This document shows positions 25,887-36,490 of a stretch of 64,000 nt of DNA, in pieces. The notes below the pieces were generated by a model. It did not search any database. It had not been told where the DNA came from and saw nothing but the letters and a program-made list of their open reading frames with translations. The stretch covers positions 248,001-312,000 of the forward strand of contig JANQKC010000021.1 in the NCBI GenBank assembly GCA_028281325.1, written 5' to 3'. Numbering within the stretch: position 1 is the stretch's first letter; every line of letters starts with the position of its first letter. The DNA comes from Alphaproteobacteria bacterium. Its GTDB lineage: Bacteria > Pseudomonadota > Alphaproteobacteria > UBA8366. The position numbers and the translations under genes were made by a program.

Positions 25887-26228
25887 ATGGCAGACGATAG
25901 CCGCAAACTCTGCCGCCTCGACGAGATTCCCGACGGCGAAGGCAAGAGCCTGGAAATCGAGCAGGACGGCGAGGTGATCGACGTCTTCGTCGTACGCCAG
26001 GGCGAGGCCGTGCACGGCTATCACAACATCTGTCCGCATCTCGGCACGCCGCTGACCTGGGTCGACGACGAGTTCATGACCTTCGACCGGCAATTCATCC
26101 TCTGCGCCATGCACGGCGCGGAATTCCGGATCGAGGACGGCCACTGCACCACGGGGCCTTGCCAAGGCGACAATCTCGATCCTTTCCCCGTGGAGTTGAA
26201 AGACGGCTGGGTGTTGCGGAAGATTTAG
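25887..26228 (+). CDS. Rieske [2Fe-2S] domain protein
   Basis: This 113-residue soluble ferredoxin-like protein has both Rieske cluster boxes: Cys49-Pro-His51 in CPHLGTPL and Cys73-xx-His76 in CAMHGAEF. It has no membrane anchor or catalytic iron domain, so it is a small Rieske electron carrier of the NirD/ferredoxin-component kind; no oxygenase partner lies in the operon. It starts 16 bp after the EVE gene and ends a five-gene run beginning with gpsA. Confidence 0.9.
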   Translation: MADDSRKLCRLDEIPDGEGKSLEIEQDGEVIDVFVVRQGEAVHGYHNICPHLGTPLTWVDDEFMTFDRQFILCAMHGAEFRIEDGHCTTGPCQGDNLDPFPVELKDGWVLRKI

Positions 26229-26250
26229 GTTTCCGACTCGCGAGCCCGCC

Positions 26251-26432
26251 CTTCGTCCTTCGACAGGCTCAGGACGAAGCTTCGACACGCTCAGAAGATG
26301 GATTTTCTCATTCCTGTTTGCCGTCATTCCCGCGGATGCGGGAATCCAGACTTTCGCGCACATGGGTCCCCGTTTTCACGGGGACGACGACATCATGATT
26401 CAAACACCTCATGCTGAGCCCGTCGAAGCATG
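26251..26432. repeat. Cluster of dispersed hairpin repeats
   Basis: The convergent gap between the Rieske and creatininase genes holds four stem-loops: CTTCGTCC/GGACGAAG (26251-26279), ATTCCCGC-GGAT-GCGGGAAT (26326-26345), GTCCCCGT-TTTC-ACGGGGAC (26366-26385) and CATGCT/AGCATG (26410-26432). The second recurs in variant form at 61271-61290 and 61316-61335. Such elements are typical dispersed intergenic repeats and may act as terminators for both genes. Confidence 0.7.
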
Positions 26433-26450
26433 ACGAAGCAGCGCGCGGAC

Positions 26451-27227
26451 TCAGGTCCCCGTCACCTCGACGAAATGCCGGTAGTCGGCGGCCAGGTCTT
26501 CCACCGCGGCCTTGACCAGCTTCTCGCCGGCCTCGGCGGTGGAGAGCGACGGGTCCGCGCCGCCGCGCCGGCCGTCCGGATGGCGGCGGCGGAAATCGGC
26601 CGCGCCCTGGATCGGGTTCGCTTCCGACGGCACCGCGTCGAGCGGCACGTCGCGCTGCTGGTCCGGGAAGGCGTACCACGTCACCGAGACTTCGGCGGGG
26701 GTCGCGTGGCTGCCGTTCTTGTCGCCGTAGAGGTCCTGCGACAGCTTGTCGACCTGCGGCATGGCGAACCAGTTGGCGAGCCGGCAGAACACTTCCGCCG
26801 GCATGCGGTTCGACCCCGGCCCGGCGAGCGCCGCCGCCTCGCCGAGTTCCGCGTGGACCTCGCTGAACGCCGTGTTGACCGGCTGGATGTTGCCGCCATG
26901 GCCGTTGACGAAATAGAAGCGGTCGAAGCCGTGCCGCGCCAGCGACATCACCATGTCACGCACCACCAGCATCAGCGTGGACGGACGCAGGGTCACCGAC
27001 CCGGGGAAATCCATGTGGTGTTGCGCCATGCCGACGGCGATGGTGGGCGCGACCATCACGCCGATCTCCTCGCCGAGCCGGCGGCCGATCACTTCGGCGG
27101 TCAGCGCATCGGTGCCGACCAGGCCGTTCGGGCCGTGCTGTTCGGTCGATCCGATGGGCAGAATGACGCCCGTGTTGTCCTTGAGATAACGCTCGACTTC
27201 GGGCCATGTGGTGAGTTGCAGTTGCAT
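26451..27227 (-). CDS. Creatininase family protein
   Basis: The 258-residue product has the creatininase-fold metal-binding pattern: ILPIGSTEQHGPNG, then TDALTAE (Glu, His and Asp ligands) and FVNGHGGN (His). The family comprises zinc or manganese amidohydrolases such as creatininase, the MftE peptidase and FAPy-deaminases; residues deciding among these cannot be resolved here. GGAGGACGATC gives a good ribosome binding site before ATG 27227. The gene is monocistronic and transcribed toward the repeat cluster. Confidence 0.87.
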   Translation of the reverse strand: MQLQLTTWPEVERYLKDNTGVILPIGSTEQHGPNGLVGTDALTAEVIGRRLGEEIGVMVAPTIAVGMAQHHMDFPGSVTLRPSTLMLVVRDMVMSLARHGFDRFYFVNGHGGNIQPVNTAFSEVHAELGEAAALAGPGSNRMPAEVFCRLANWFAMPQVDKLSQDLYGDKNGSHATPAEVSVTWYAFPDQQRDVPLDAVPSEANPIQGAADFRRRHPDGRRGGADPSLSTAEAGEKLVKAAVEDLAADYRHFVEVTGT

Positions 27228-27496
27228 GATCGTCCTCCGCTGCTGCCGGGTTGCGCGCGGTCCATCCTAGCGTAGCACGCCGCGCCAGCCGAGCGCGGCC
27301 TTTCACTGATTTCACAGGTTGGTGCGAAACGACGTTAACAATAAACGACTCCGCTGTTTACTAACCGGCGGTTGCCGTGAATGGTATGGGAATAGCCGTG
27401 GGGTCGGCGCGGGCTGCGTCCTGTCCCGGCCCCGGCTTCGTGATAAACTCACCGGCGCAACTCATGTGACTTCATTGCCGGGCAGGAGCAGGGCGC

Positions 27497-28060
27497 ATGA
27501 ACATCGATAAAATCTCGGTCGGCGCGAATCCGCCCTACGAGGTGAACGTGATCATCGAGATTCCGATCGGCGGCGTCCCGGTGAAATATGAGATGGACAA
27601 AGAATCCGGCGCGATGTTCGTCGACCGCTTCCTGCACACGGCGATGTATTACCCGTGCAACTACGGCTTCATCCCGCACACGCTGTCAGAGGACGGCGAT
27701 CCGATCGACGCGGCGGTGGTGGCGCAGATTCCGGTGATTCCCGGCGTCGTCATCCGGTCCCGGCCGGTCGGCGTGTTGATGATGGAGGACGAGAGCGGCG
27801 TCGACGAGAAGATTCTCTGCGTGCCGGTCGACGACCTGCATCCGTTTTACGAGAACATCAGCTCCTATCGCGACTTGCGCCCCATTTTGATTGATCAGAT
27901 CGCGCATTTCTTCGAGCATTACAAAGACCTGGAAAAAGGAAAATGGGTCAAGGTACAGCGATGGGGCGAGAGCGAAGAGGCCATGGACCTGATCAAGCAG
28001 GCGATGGCGCGCGCACGTAAAAAGGCCGCCGCGAGCCCCGGCTCACGCGAAGGGCCGTAA
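27497..28060 (+). CDS. ppa: Inorganic pyrophosphatase
   Basis: The 187-residue family I pyrophosphatase hydrolyses PPi in the cytoplasm, pulling biosynthetic reactions forward. It shows VIIEIPIGG with the substrate-binding segment, VKYEMDKESG, MYYPCNYGFIP, the metal-binding DGDPIDA (66-72), and DDLHPFYENI. Length is normal, with a short Lys/Arg-rich tail. An AGGAGCAG Shine-Dalgarno precedes ATG 27497. acs, which produces PPi, follows 30 bp downstream on the same strand, a functionally sensible pairing. Confidence 0.96.
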   Translation: MNIDKISVGANPPYEVNVIIEIPIGGVPVKYEMDKESGAMFVDRFLHTAMYYPCNYGFIPHTLSEDGDPIDAAVVAQIPVIPGVVIRSRPVGVLMMEDESGVDEKILCVPVDDLHPFYENISSYRDLRPILIDQIAHFFEHYKDLEKGKWVKVQRWGESEEAMDLIKQAMARARKKAAASPGSREGP

Positions 28061-28090
28061 CGAACCAATCCTCGATCAAGGGAGGCACAG

Positions 28091-30031
<1,941 letters not shown>

Positions 30032-30117
30032 GGACCGCCGCAAGAGTTCGAGTGGTGAAAGGCGGGGCCGGTATGGGTTCCGCCTTTCGTTCGAGGGCAG
30101 GGCAAGGGAAAGAAAAC

Positions 30118-30921
30118 ATGCGGGAAGAACCCGGCGGATCGCTGATCCTCTATCACGGCTGGTCGTCCAGCGCATCGCGCAAGGTGCGCTTCGCGCTCGC
30201 CGAAAAACAGCTCGCCTATACCAGCCATCCGATCAACGTGCGGAAGAACGAACATCACGCACCGGCCTACCGTAAGATCAACCCGAATGGCCTCGTTCCG
30301 GCGCTGGTTCACAACGGCGTGCAGCTCATCGAAAGCACCTTCATCGGCGAGTATCTCGACGAGGCCTTTCCCGACCGGCCGATCCGCCCAGCAGACCCGG
30401 TGGAACGTCACGCCATGCGGCTTTGGTGCCGCGACGTGGACGAAAAATACCTGCCCGCCGTCCTGAAGCATAACTGGCAGCTCACGATTCATCCGATCGC
30501 GCGTGAATGGAGCGACGCCGAGCTGGATGAAAAACTCGCCAACATCCCCAACCCCCAACGGCGGCAGTTCTGGTATCGCATGGCGCGCGACCCGTTCACC
30601 CGCGACGAGTTGGAGGAGGCGACGGCCGTGATGCGCGGCCTGATCCGTCAGATGGAAGAAACGCTGTCGGTGTCGGATCGCCCCTGGCTTACCGGCGAAA
30701 CGTTCTCCTTGGCCGACATCAGCGTGACGCCCTATGTGAAACGCATTGAGGAACTGGACCCCGCGCAGCTCGACCCCAGCACGAACCCGCGCACCGCCGA
30801 CTGGTGGCAACGGCTGACGGCGCGGCCGGGATTTCAGGCGGCGCATATCGGCGCCTATTCGGAACAGGCGGACCCCGAATATCCGGGACCGCGCGTCACC
30901 GACAACCCGGTCGATACCTGA
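30118..30921 (+). CDS. Glutathione S-transferase family protein
   Basis: The 267-residue protein starts at ATG 30118 behind AAGGGAAAG. The N-terminal thioredoxin-like domain (about 10-90) includes YHGWSSSASRKVRFALAEK, where a serine near residue 17 is the likely glutathione-activating residue, and NPNGLVPALVHNG then IGEYLDEAFP. The helical C-terminal domain has WLTGETFSLADISVTPY. The frame runs open far upstream inside acs, but homology begins at this start. The substrate class is unknown; it may sit in the acs transcript (86-bp gap). Confidence 0.92.
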   Translation: MREEPGGSLILYHGWSSSASRKVRFALAEKQLAYTSHPINVRKNEHHAPAYRKINPNGLVPALVHNGVQLIESTFIGEYLDEAFPDRPIRPADPVERHAMRLWCRDVDEKYLPAVLKHNWQLTIHPIAREWSDAELDEKLANIPNPQRRQFWYRMARDPFTRDELEEATAVMRGLIRQMEETLSVSDRPWLTGETFSLADISVTPYVKRIEELDPAQLDPSTNPRTADWWQRLTARPGFQAAHIGAYSEQADPEYPGPRVTDNPVDT

Positions 30922-30991
30922 AGGCGCGGTAAACCGTCCGCCGCCGATTTTTTCTTGCGTCTCTTCGGGACGACGACAAAATTGCGACACC

Positions 30992-31822
30992 ATGTCCGCA
31001 TCCCCGCCCACCGCGCCGGAAGACCACCACGATCCGCTGCTGCCGCCGGAAATGGCGTTGAAGGCGGAACATGTGGGCGTCGCGAAGGCGACAATGGATT
31101 TCTGGTCGCTGCTCGCCCTGTCGGTGCTGGCCGGCGCATTCATCGCCTTCGGCGCGCTTTTCATGACGGTGACGGTGGCCGGCGCGGCGGATACGCTGCC
31201 CTATGGCGTGGTGCGGCTGCTCGGCGGCCTCGTCTTCTCGCTCGGCCTGATCCTGGTGGTGATCGGCGGGGCCGAACTGTTCACCGGCAACAACCTGATG
31301 GTGATGGCCTGGGCCGGCGGCCTGATCAAGCTTCGGGCGCTGCTGCGCGCCTGGGCCATCGTCTATGTCGGCAACTTCATCGGCGCCGTCGGCACGGCCG
31401 GCCTTGTCTTCCTGTCGGGCCATATGAACGCGGGAAACGGCGTCGTCGGGCGGACCGCGCTGCTCATCGCCGAAGCCAAGGTCGCGATACCCTTCGTCGA
31501 CGCGATGGTGCTCGGCATCCTCTGCAACGTGCTGGTCTGCCTCGCCGTGTGGCTGACCTACAGCGCCCGCACCGTGACCGGTAGGGTCCTGGTGATCGTC
31601 CCGCCGATCGCCGCCTTCGTGGCCGCGGGGTTCGAGCATTCGATCGCCAACATGTATTTCATTCCCCTGGGCTTGCTCATAACTGGGTTCGGCGACGCCC
31701 CGTCCGGACTCACGCTCGGCGGCCTCGCGATGAACCTGATCCCCGTGACCGTCGGCAACATGATCGGCGGCGGCCTGCTGGTCGGCGTGGTGTATTGGTT
31801 CGTCTATCTCCGGAACCGGTAG
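30992..31822 (+). CDS. Formate/nitrite transporter family channel
   Basis: The 276-residue membrane protein has a hydrophilic proline-rich N-terminus and six hydrophobic helices. The FNT signatures are visible: GAFIAFGALF, GGAELFTGNNLMV, VYVGNFIGAVG and FEHSIANMYFIPLG, with the conserved pore histidine in EHS. FNT pentamers conduct formate, nitrite or hydrosulfide; the neighbourhood does not single one out. The convergent isomerase gene ends 7 bp downstream. Confidence 0.93.
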   Translation: MSASPPTAPEDHHDPLLPPEMALKAEHVGVAKATMDFWSLLALSVLAGAFIAFGALFMTVTVAGAADTLPYGVVRLLGGLVFSLGLILVVIGGAELFTGNNLMVMAWAGGLIKLRALLRAWAIVYVGNFIGAVGTAGLVFLSGHMNAGNGVVGRTALLIAEAKVAIPFVDAMVLGILCNVLVCLAVWLTYSARTVTGRVLVIVPPIAAFVAAGFEHSIANMYFIPLGLLITGFGDAPSGLTLGGLAMNLIPVTVGNMIGGGLLVGVVYWFVYLRNR

Positions 31823-31828
31823 CGGCGG

Positions 31829-32422
31829 CTACACGCCGAGCGCGTCGGCGATATACTCCATCCGGTCCTGGCCGAAGAACAGTTCGTCCCCGACGAAAAA
31901 ACTCGGCGCGCCGAAGACGCCGCGCGACACCGCCTCGCCGGTGTTCGCGATGAGCTTGTCCTTGGCCTCCGGTGCCCGAATCTTCTCGGCCATCGCGGCG
32001 GCGTCGAATCCAGACGCCGTCAAAACCTCGGCAAACACCTCGGGGTCGCCGACATTCTTGGCGTCGACCCAGACGGCCCGGAACAGGGTATCCGCATAGG
32101 CATCGAAGGATCCCTCCGCCAGCGCGACGAAACACCCCCGCATCGCGGCGATCGTGTTGACCGGGAAATGCGGGTTCGGCGTCACCGGAATGCCATAGCG
32201 CGCGGCGCAGCGGGGAATGTCGATTTGATAATAGGCCCCCTTCGCCGGCACCGCGACCGGCGGCGCGTTGCCGGTTTCCTTCATCACCCCGCCCAACAGC
32301 ATCGGCTTGAACACGATCTCGGCGCCGGTGCGATCGCACAATTCGGGCAGCCGGAAATACGCGATATGCGACATCGGACTGACGAAATCGAACCAGAACT
32401 CGACCTGACGGGCCATCGGCAT
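31829..32422 (-). CDS. 2-hydroxychromene-2-carboxylate isomerase family (DsbA-fold) protein
   Basis: The 197-residue protein has a thioredoxin/DsbA-like fold of the kappa-GST type: VEFWFDFVSPMSHIAYFRLP with the active-site serine where DsbA has CxxC, YGIPVTPNPHFPVNT, and FGAPSFFVGDELFFGQDR. Such enzymes use glutathione to isomerise aromatic degradation intermediates such as hydroxychromene carboxylate. ATG 32422 is adjacent to the AGGAG, so the second ATG at 32416 (MARQVEF) has the better spacing. No aromatic degradation genes are adjacent. Confidence 0.88.
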   Translation of the reverse strand: MPMARQVEFWFDFVSPMSHIAYFRLPELCDRTGAEIVFKPMLLGGVMKETGNAPPVAVPAKGAYYQIDIPRCAARYGIPVTPNPHFPVNTIAAMRGCFVALAEGSFDAYADTLFRAVWVDAKNVGDPEVFAEVLTASGFDAAAMAEKIRAPEAKDKLIANTGEAVSRGVFGAPSFFVGDELFFGQDRMEYIADALGV

Positions 32423-32455
32423 GCTCCTTCGCGGGACCAGGCGGCGCGCCGCGCC

Positions 32456-33094
32456 TTAGTCGGCGGAGAGTGACTGGATGATGCGGGACATGTTTTCGCG
32501 CGCCTGCTTTTCCAAACGATCCCGCCAATAAACGGTCTGGTAGATCACCGGACGATCCAACAACCCCTGGAAGAAGGCGTTGCGCTTGGTCGTCCAGACC
32601 TCTTCCTCGACCCAGGCAAATTCCGCCCGCACGTCGCGTCCATGCTGGTCGAAGATTTCGAACGGCACGCCGAGTCGGTACAGGTCGAGATCGCAGAACA
32701 ATTGGACGTCCGGATCGTCCGACGCCGCATGCCCCGCGGAATGCCGGATCATGGCCTGCGCCGCCGCCGAGCAATCGCCGTCGTACACCGCGCCGAGCCG
32801 TTCGGCGCTTAGGCGCTCATTCTCGCCGTATTCCAGCGTCGAATCATAAATGCAGTCGTGGAACCAAATGGCCAGGTCGATCGTGTCGGGACTGTCGGCG
32901 AGATGCTGCGACGTCGCATGACAGTCGAGCATTTCGACGACATGGTCCAGTGTGTGGTAACGGCGCTGCGGTTCGCCGTAGGCCGTAATCAACTCGGCGA
33001 GGAGCGCGTCCGACAACCCGAGCCGACCCGCCAACGGCGTCCAGTAGGATGTCGCCTTGGTCACGGTCGGATCGGCTTCGGTCGGTTTCGCCAT
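32456..33094 (-). CDS. HD-domain-like predicted metal-dependent hydrolase (COG4339-like)
   Basis: The 212-residue protein contains HD-type metal-binding patterns: RRYHTLDHVVEMLD (about 48-61) and LAIWFHDCIYD (about 74-84), with a later MIRHSAGHAA. The family comprises predicted phosphohydrolases of unknown substrate found in bacteria and eukaryotes. It starts 24 bp downstream of the DUF1674 stop on the same strand, and 33 bp separate its stop from the isomerase start. No regulatory domain is fused. Confidence 0.82.
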   Translation of the reverse strand: MAKPTEADPTVTKATSYWTPLAGRLGLSDALLAELITAYGEPQRRYHTLDHVVEMLDCHATSQHLADSPDTIDLAIWFHDCIYDSTLEYGENERLSAERLGAVYDGDCSAAAQAMIRHSAGHAASDDPDVQLFCDLDLYRLGVPFEIFDQHGRDVRAEFAWVEEEVWTTKRNAFFQGLLDRPVIYQTVYWRDRLEKQARENMSRIIQSLSAD

Positions 33095-33118
33095 CTCAGG
33101 AAACCCGCGGTCGAAGGA

Positions 33119-33397
33119 TCAAAAATCGAAGCACCGTCCGGCCTTTTCCCAATCGCCGTAACGGGTCGGCTCCAAACCCTTCGGGCCGCCGACTTCCTTG
33201 GCGATTTCGCCGCGCGCCTCCGCCTCGGCCCGCCATTTCTCGCCGGCCGCATCCGCCTTTTCCTCCGCCCGGCGGCGCGGATCGACGCCTTTGACGTCAT
33301 TGGCGGGCGTTGAGTCAGACAGGTCCGGCGCGTCCTTCCCGGCGCTTTCGGGTACGGTCGGTTGGCGTTTCCGGAGACGGTCGAAAATGTTAGGCAT
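33119..33397 (-). CDS. DUF1674 protein (succinate dehydrogenase assembly factor 4-like)
   Basis: The 92-residue charged protein starts at ATG 33397 (MPNIFDRLRKRQPT) and ends with the DUF1674 hallmark GPKGLEPTRYGDWEKAGRC-FDF. Mitochondrial SDHAF4/Sdh8 belongs to this family and protects flavinated SdhA during complex II assembly; a bacterial equivalent role is plausible but unproven. The sdh genes are not in this window. It is divergent from htpX, a recurrent alphaproteobacterial neighbour together with rsmB. Confidence 0.87.
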   Translation of the reverse strand: MPNIFDRLRKRQPTVPESAGKDAPDLSDSTPANDVKGVDPRRRAEEKADAAGEKWRAEAEARGEIAKEVGGPKGLEPTRYGDWEKAGRCFDF

Positions 33398-33434
33398 CGT
33401 GACAATATGGCCCGTTTCCGGGCATTTTCCAGAC

Positions 33435-33465
33435 CTTGAAGCGGGCGATCCGTGTCCCCTAATTA
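33435..33465 (+). promoter_or_regulatory. RpoH (sigma-32) type promoter for htpX
   Basis: CTTGAA at 33435-33440 and CCCCTAATTA at 33456-33465 are separated by 15 bp. This closely follows the heat-shock consensus CTTGAA-N13/17-CCCCATTTA, about 45 bp before the htpX start. The -10 part also forms the palindrome CCCCTAATTAGGGG (33456-33469). Confidence 0.6.
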
Positions 33466-33508
33466 GGGGGGTTATACCCGGCTCGTCAACCGTAGGGAGA
33501 ACGGCATC

Positions 33509-34384
33509 GTGAATTATTTCCGCACGGCAATGCTGCTCGCCGGCATGACCGCGCTTTTCATGGGCTGCGGATACCTGATCGGCGGCGAAGGAGGCATGCT
33601 GATCGCGCTGATGATCGCGATCGCCATGAATGCCTTCGCCTATTGGAATTCGGACAAGATGGTGCTGCGCATGTATGGCGCGCGCCAGATCGAGCGCGGC
33701 GACGCGCCGGGATTCTACGGCATTGTCGAGCAGCTTGCCGAAAAGGCCGAGCTGCCGATGCCGAAGGTCTATATTATCGAGAACGATCAACCGAACGCTT
33801 TCGCCACCGGCCGCAACCCGGAGAACGCCGCCGTTGCGGCCACGACCGGTTTGATGCGGATTTTGAGTCATGAGGAGATTGCCGGCGTGATGGCACATGA
33901 ATTGGCGCATGTGAAGAACCGCGACACGCTGATCATGACGATCACGGCGACCATCGCCGGCGCGATCTCGATGCTGGCGAATTTCGCGATGTTCGCCGGC
34001 ATGTTCGGCGGCGGAAACCGCAACAACCCGCTCGGCATCATCGGCGTGTTGGTGGTGGCGCTGCTCGCCCCGTTCGCGGCGATGCTGGTCCAGATGGCGA
34101 TCAGCCGGACCCGCGAGTATGCGGCCGACCGCATGGGGGCCGAAATCTGCGGCCACCCGCTGTGGCTGGCCTCCGCGCTGGAAAAACTGGAGCAAGGCGC
34201 CCAGCGCATCGACAACAACGCCGCGGAGAAGAATCCGGCGACGGCGCATATGTTCATCGTCAACCCGCTGCACGCGCACAGCGTCGACAGCCTGTTCTCG
34301 ACCCATCCCAACACCGCGAACCGGGTCGGCCGCTTGCATGAAATGGCCGGCGGCGCGGCGCCCGCCGCCGGCCCTTGGGGCTGA
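33509..34384 (+). CDS. htpX: Zinc metalloprotease HtpX
   Basis: The 291-residue M48 membrane protease performs quality control of inner-membrane proteins. It has two N-terminal helices (about 5-25 and 28-47), the zinc motif His130-Glu131-Leu-Ala-His134 in [12 protein letters not shown], two further helices (about 150-205), and the third ligand region YAADRMGAE. The start is GTG 33509 behind AGGGAG. A sigma-32-like promoter precedes it, matching the heat-inducible expression known for E. coli htpX. rsmB follows immediately. Confidence 0.96.
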   Translation: MNYFRTAMLLAGMTALFMGCGYLIGGEGGMLIALMIAIAMNAFAYWNSDKMVLRMYGARQIERGDAPGFYGIVEQLAEKAELPMPKVYIIENDQPNAFATGRNPENAAVAATTGLMRILSHEEIAGVMAHELAHVKNRDTLIMTITATIAGAISMLANFAMFAGMFGGGNRNNPLGIIGVLVVALLAPFAAMLVQMAISRTREYAADRMGAEICGHPLWLASALEKLEQGAQRIDNNAAEKNPATAHMFIVNPLHAHSVDSLFSTHPNTANRVGRLHEMAGGAAPAAGPWG

Positions 34385-34390
34385 CGCGTC

Positions 34391-35674
34391 ATCGCCGCCA
34401 ATCCCAACCCGGTCCATAGCCGCGTCGTCGCGCTCGACGTGCTGGACGCCGTGCTGACGCGGAACCAGCCCTTCGACGCCGCATTGGCCGGCCACCGCCA
34501 TTTCACAACGCTGAGCCCCCGCGACCGCGCCTTCGCCCGTCTGTTGATCGTGACCGTGTTGCGGCGACTCGGCGAGATCGATGCGCGGCTCGATAGACTG
34601 CTGCGCCATCCCTTGCCGGAAAAGGCCGGGCGCGCGCAAAACGTCCTGCGGCTCGGCGCGGCGCAACTCGCCTTTCTCGGCACGCCGCCGCATGCGGCGG
34701 TGGATACCGCGGTGCGTCTGCTGGAGAAAGGCTTCCCCCATTTGAAGGGCGTGGCGAACGCCGTGTTGCGGAAAATCTCGCCGGACCCGGCAGCGGACCC
34801 GCCCGCCGGGATCAACACCCCGGCATGGCTCTGGGAAAGCTGGGTCGACGCCTATGGCGCGGCGACGGCCGCCGCCATCGCGGCGGCGCATCTGACGGAA
34901 CCGCCGCTCGATATCTCGGTCGCCGGCGACGCCGAGGCCTGGGCCGAACGGCTGGAGGCCGAGCTGTTGCCGACCGGATCGCTGCGCCGGGCCGCCGGCG
35001 GCAATCCCGCGCTGTTGCCGGGCTTCGACGACGGCGCGTGGTGGGTGCAGGATGCGGCGGCGACCCTGCCGGCGACCCTGTTCGGCGACGTCGCCGGCAA
35101 GCCGGTGATCGATCTTTGCGCCGCGCCCGGCGGCAAGACCGCGCAACTCGCCGCGGCCGGAGCATCGGTCACCGCCGTCGACCGGTCGCGCCAACGGCTC
35201 AAGCGACTGGAGGAGAACCTGCAACGATTGTCGCTCGCGGCCGGCGTCGTGGAAGCGGACGCGGTGGTCTGGCGTCCGCCCACGCCTGCCGCCGCGGTGC
35301 TGCTGGACGCGCCCTGCACCGCGACCGGAACGATCCGCCGCCACCCGGACATTGCCCATCTGAAGACGTCCGACGACGTCGCCCGGCTCAGCGCCCTGCA
35401 GGACCGGCTGCTGCGCGCCGCGGTCAGCATGACGGCGCCGGGCGGGCGCATCGTCTATGCCACCTGTTCGCTGCAACCGGAAGAAGGCCCGGACCGGATC
35501 AAGGCCGTGCTGGACGACGACACGCCGGTAGCCCTGGACCCGATCGCCGAGAGCGAAGCGCCCGGCCTGGACGCGGCGATCCGGCCGGACGGCACGCTCC
35601 GCACCCTGCCTTGCCATTGGAGCCAGCGCGGCGGCCTCGACGGATTCTTCATCGCCCGCCTGCGCCGGACTTGA
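34391..35674 (+). CDS. rsmB: 16S rRNA (cytosine-C5)-methyltransferase RsmB/Fmu
   Basis: The protein joins an N-terminal NusB-like RNA-binding domain to a SAM methyltransferase: DLCAAPGGKTAQL (motif I), DAPCTATGTIRRHPD (motif IV cysteine) and YATCSLQPEEG (catalytic cysteine of motif VI). It would methylate C967 of 16S rRNA. The first canonical start is GTG 34439 (411 residues), but conserved NusB-domain sequence (VHSRVVALDVL) extends upstream to the htpX stop without ATG, GTG or TTG. A non-standard ATC at 34391 or GTC at 34388, coupled to htpX termination, would be needed. The coordinates here use ATC 34391; 34439 is the conservative alternative. Confidence 0.85.
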   Translation: MAANPNPVHSRVVALDVLDAVLTRNQPFDAALAGHRHFTTLSPRDRAFARLLIVTVLRRLGEIDARLDRLLRHPLPEKAGRAQNVLRLGAAQLAFLGTPPHAAVDTAVRLLEKGFPHLKGVANAVLRKISPDPAADPPAGINTPAWLWESWVDAYGAATAAAIAAAHLTEPPLDISVAGDAEAWAERLEAELLPTGSLRRAAGGNPALLPGFDDGAWWVQDAAATLPATLFGDVAGKPVIDLCAAPGGKTAQLAAAGASVTAVDRSRQRLKRLEENLQRLSLAAGVVEADAVVWRPPTPAAAVLLDAPCTATGTIRRHPDIAHLKTSDDVARLSALQDRLLRAAVSMTAPGGRIVYATCSLQPEEGPDRIKAVLDDDTPVALDPIAESEAPGLDAAIRPDGTLRTLPCHWSQRGGLDGFFIARLRRT

Positions 35675-35758
35675 GCCCCCGGGACGGCGACAGGCGCACG
35701 ACCCCGCATCCCACGACTTCCGCTTGCACCCGTTCACGGAAGCGACTAAGCAAAGGGC

Positions 35759-36424
35759 ATGCAGCAGCCGGTTCGAATCGCCCCGTCCATCCTGTCCTCC
35801 GACTTCGCCGCCCTCGGCGAGGAGGTCCGCGCCATCGACGCCGCCGGGGCGGATTACATTCATATTGACGTAATGGACGGACATTTCGTCCCGAACATCA
35901 CGATCGGTCCGGACGTCATCAAGGCGCTGCGGCCGCACAGCGCGAAACCGTTCGACGTTCACCTGATGATTTCGCCCGTGGACGCGTATATCGACGCCTT
36001 CGCCGATGCGGGCGCGGATATCATCACGGTGCATCCCGAGGCCGGTCCGCACACCCACCGGACCATCCAGGCGATCAAGGCACGCGGCAAGAAGGCCGGT
36101 CTGTCCCTCAACCCGGCCACGCCGGTTTCCGCGGTCGATTACCTGCTGCCCGATCTCGACCTGGTGCTGGTCATGACGGTCAATCCCGGGTTCGGGGGTC
36201 AGAAATTTATTACCGCGCAGCTCTCGAAGATTCGGGACTTACGGGCGCGAATTGATACAATCGGGGCTTCGATCGACTTGGAAGTGGACGGCGGCATCAA
36301 TGCCGACACCGCAGCCCAGGCGATCGACGCCGGCGCAGACGTATTGGTCGCAGGCACCGCGAGTTTCCAGGGCGGGCCGGCGGCCTATGCGGAAAATATA
36401 AAAATGCTCCGCGGCGGCGCCTGA
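35759..36424 (+). CDS. rpe: Ribulose-phosphate 3-epimerase
   Basis: The 221-residue TIM-barrel enzyme interconverts ribulose-5-phosphate and xylulose-5-phosphate. It shows [18 protein letters not shown], the metal-binding [33 protein letters not shown], and the second aspartate in [12 protein letters not shown], followed by phosphate-binding VAGTASF. Length is normal. It lies 84 bp after rsmB in a run of housekeeping genes. AAAGGG precedes ATG 35759. Confidence 0.97.
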   Translation: MQQPVRIAPSILSSDFAALGEEVRAIDAAGADYIHIDVMDGHFVPNITIGPDVIKALRPHSAKPFDVHLMISPVDAYIDAFADAGADIITVHPEAGPHTHRTIQAIKARGKKAGLSLNPATPVSAVDYLLPDLDLVLVMTVNPGFGGQKFITAQLSKIRDLRARIDTIGASIDLEVDGGINADTAAQAIDAGADVLVAGTASFQGGPAAYAENIKMLRGGA

Positions 36425-36490
36425 CGGTTCGGGGATCGAGACTCGAGGGGATGATCGGTACGGGTGTGATTTGGTTGTCCTATTAACCGA

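Noticed and set aside
35763-35778. tRNA T-loop-like sequence (GGTTCGAATCGCC)
   Set aside because: It lies in the first codons of rpe, and no acceptor, D or anticodon arm can be formed around it.
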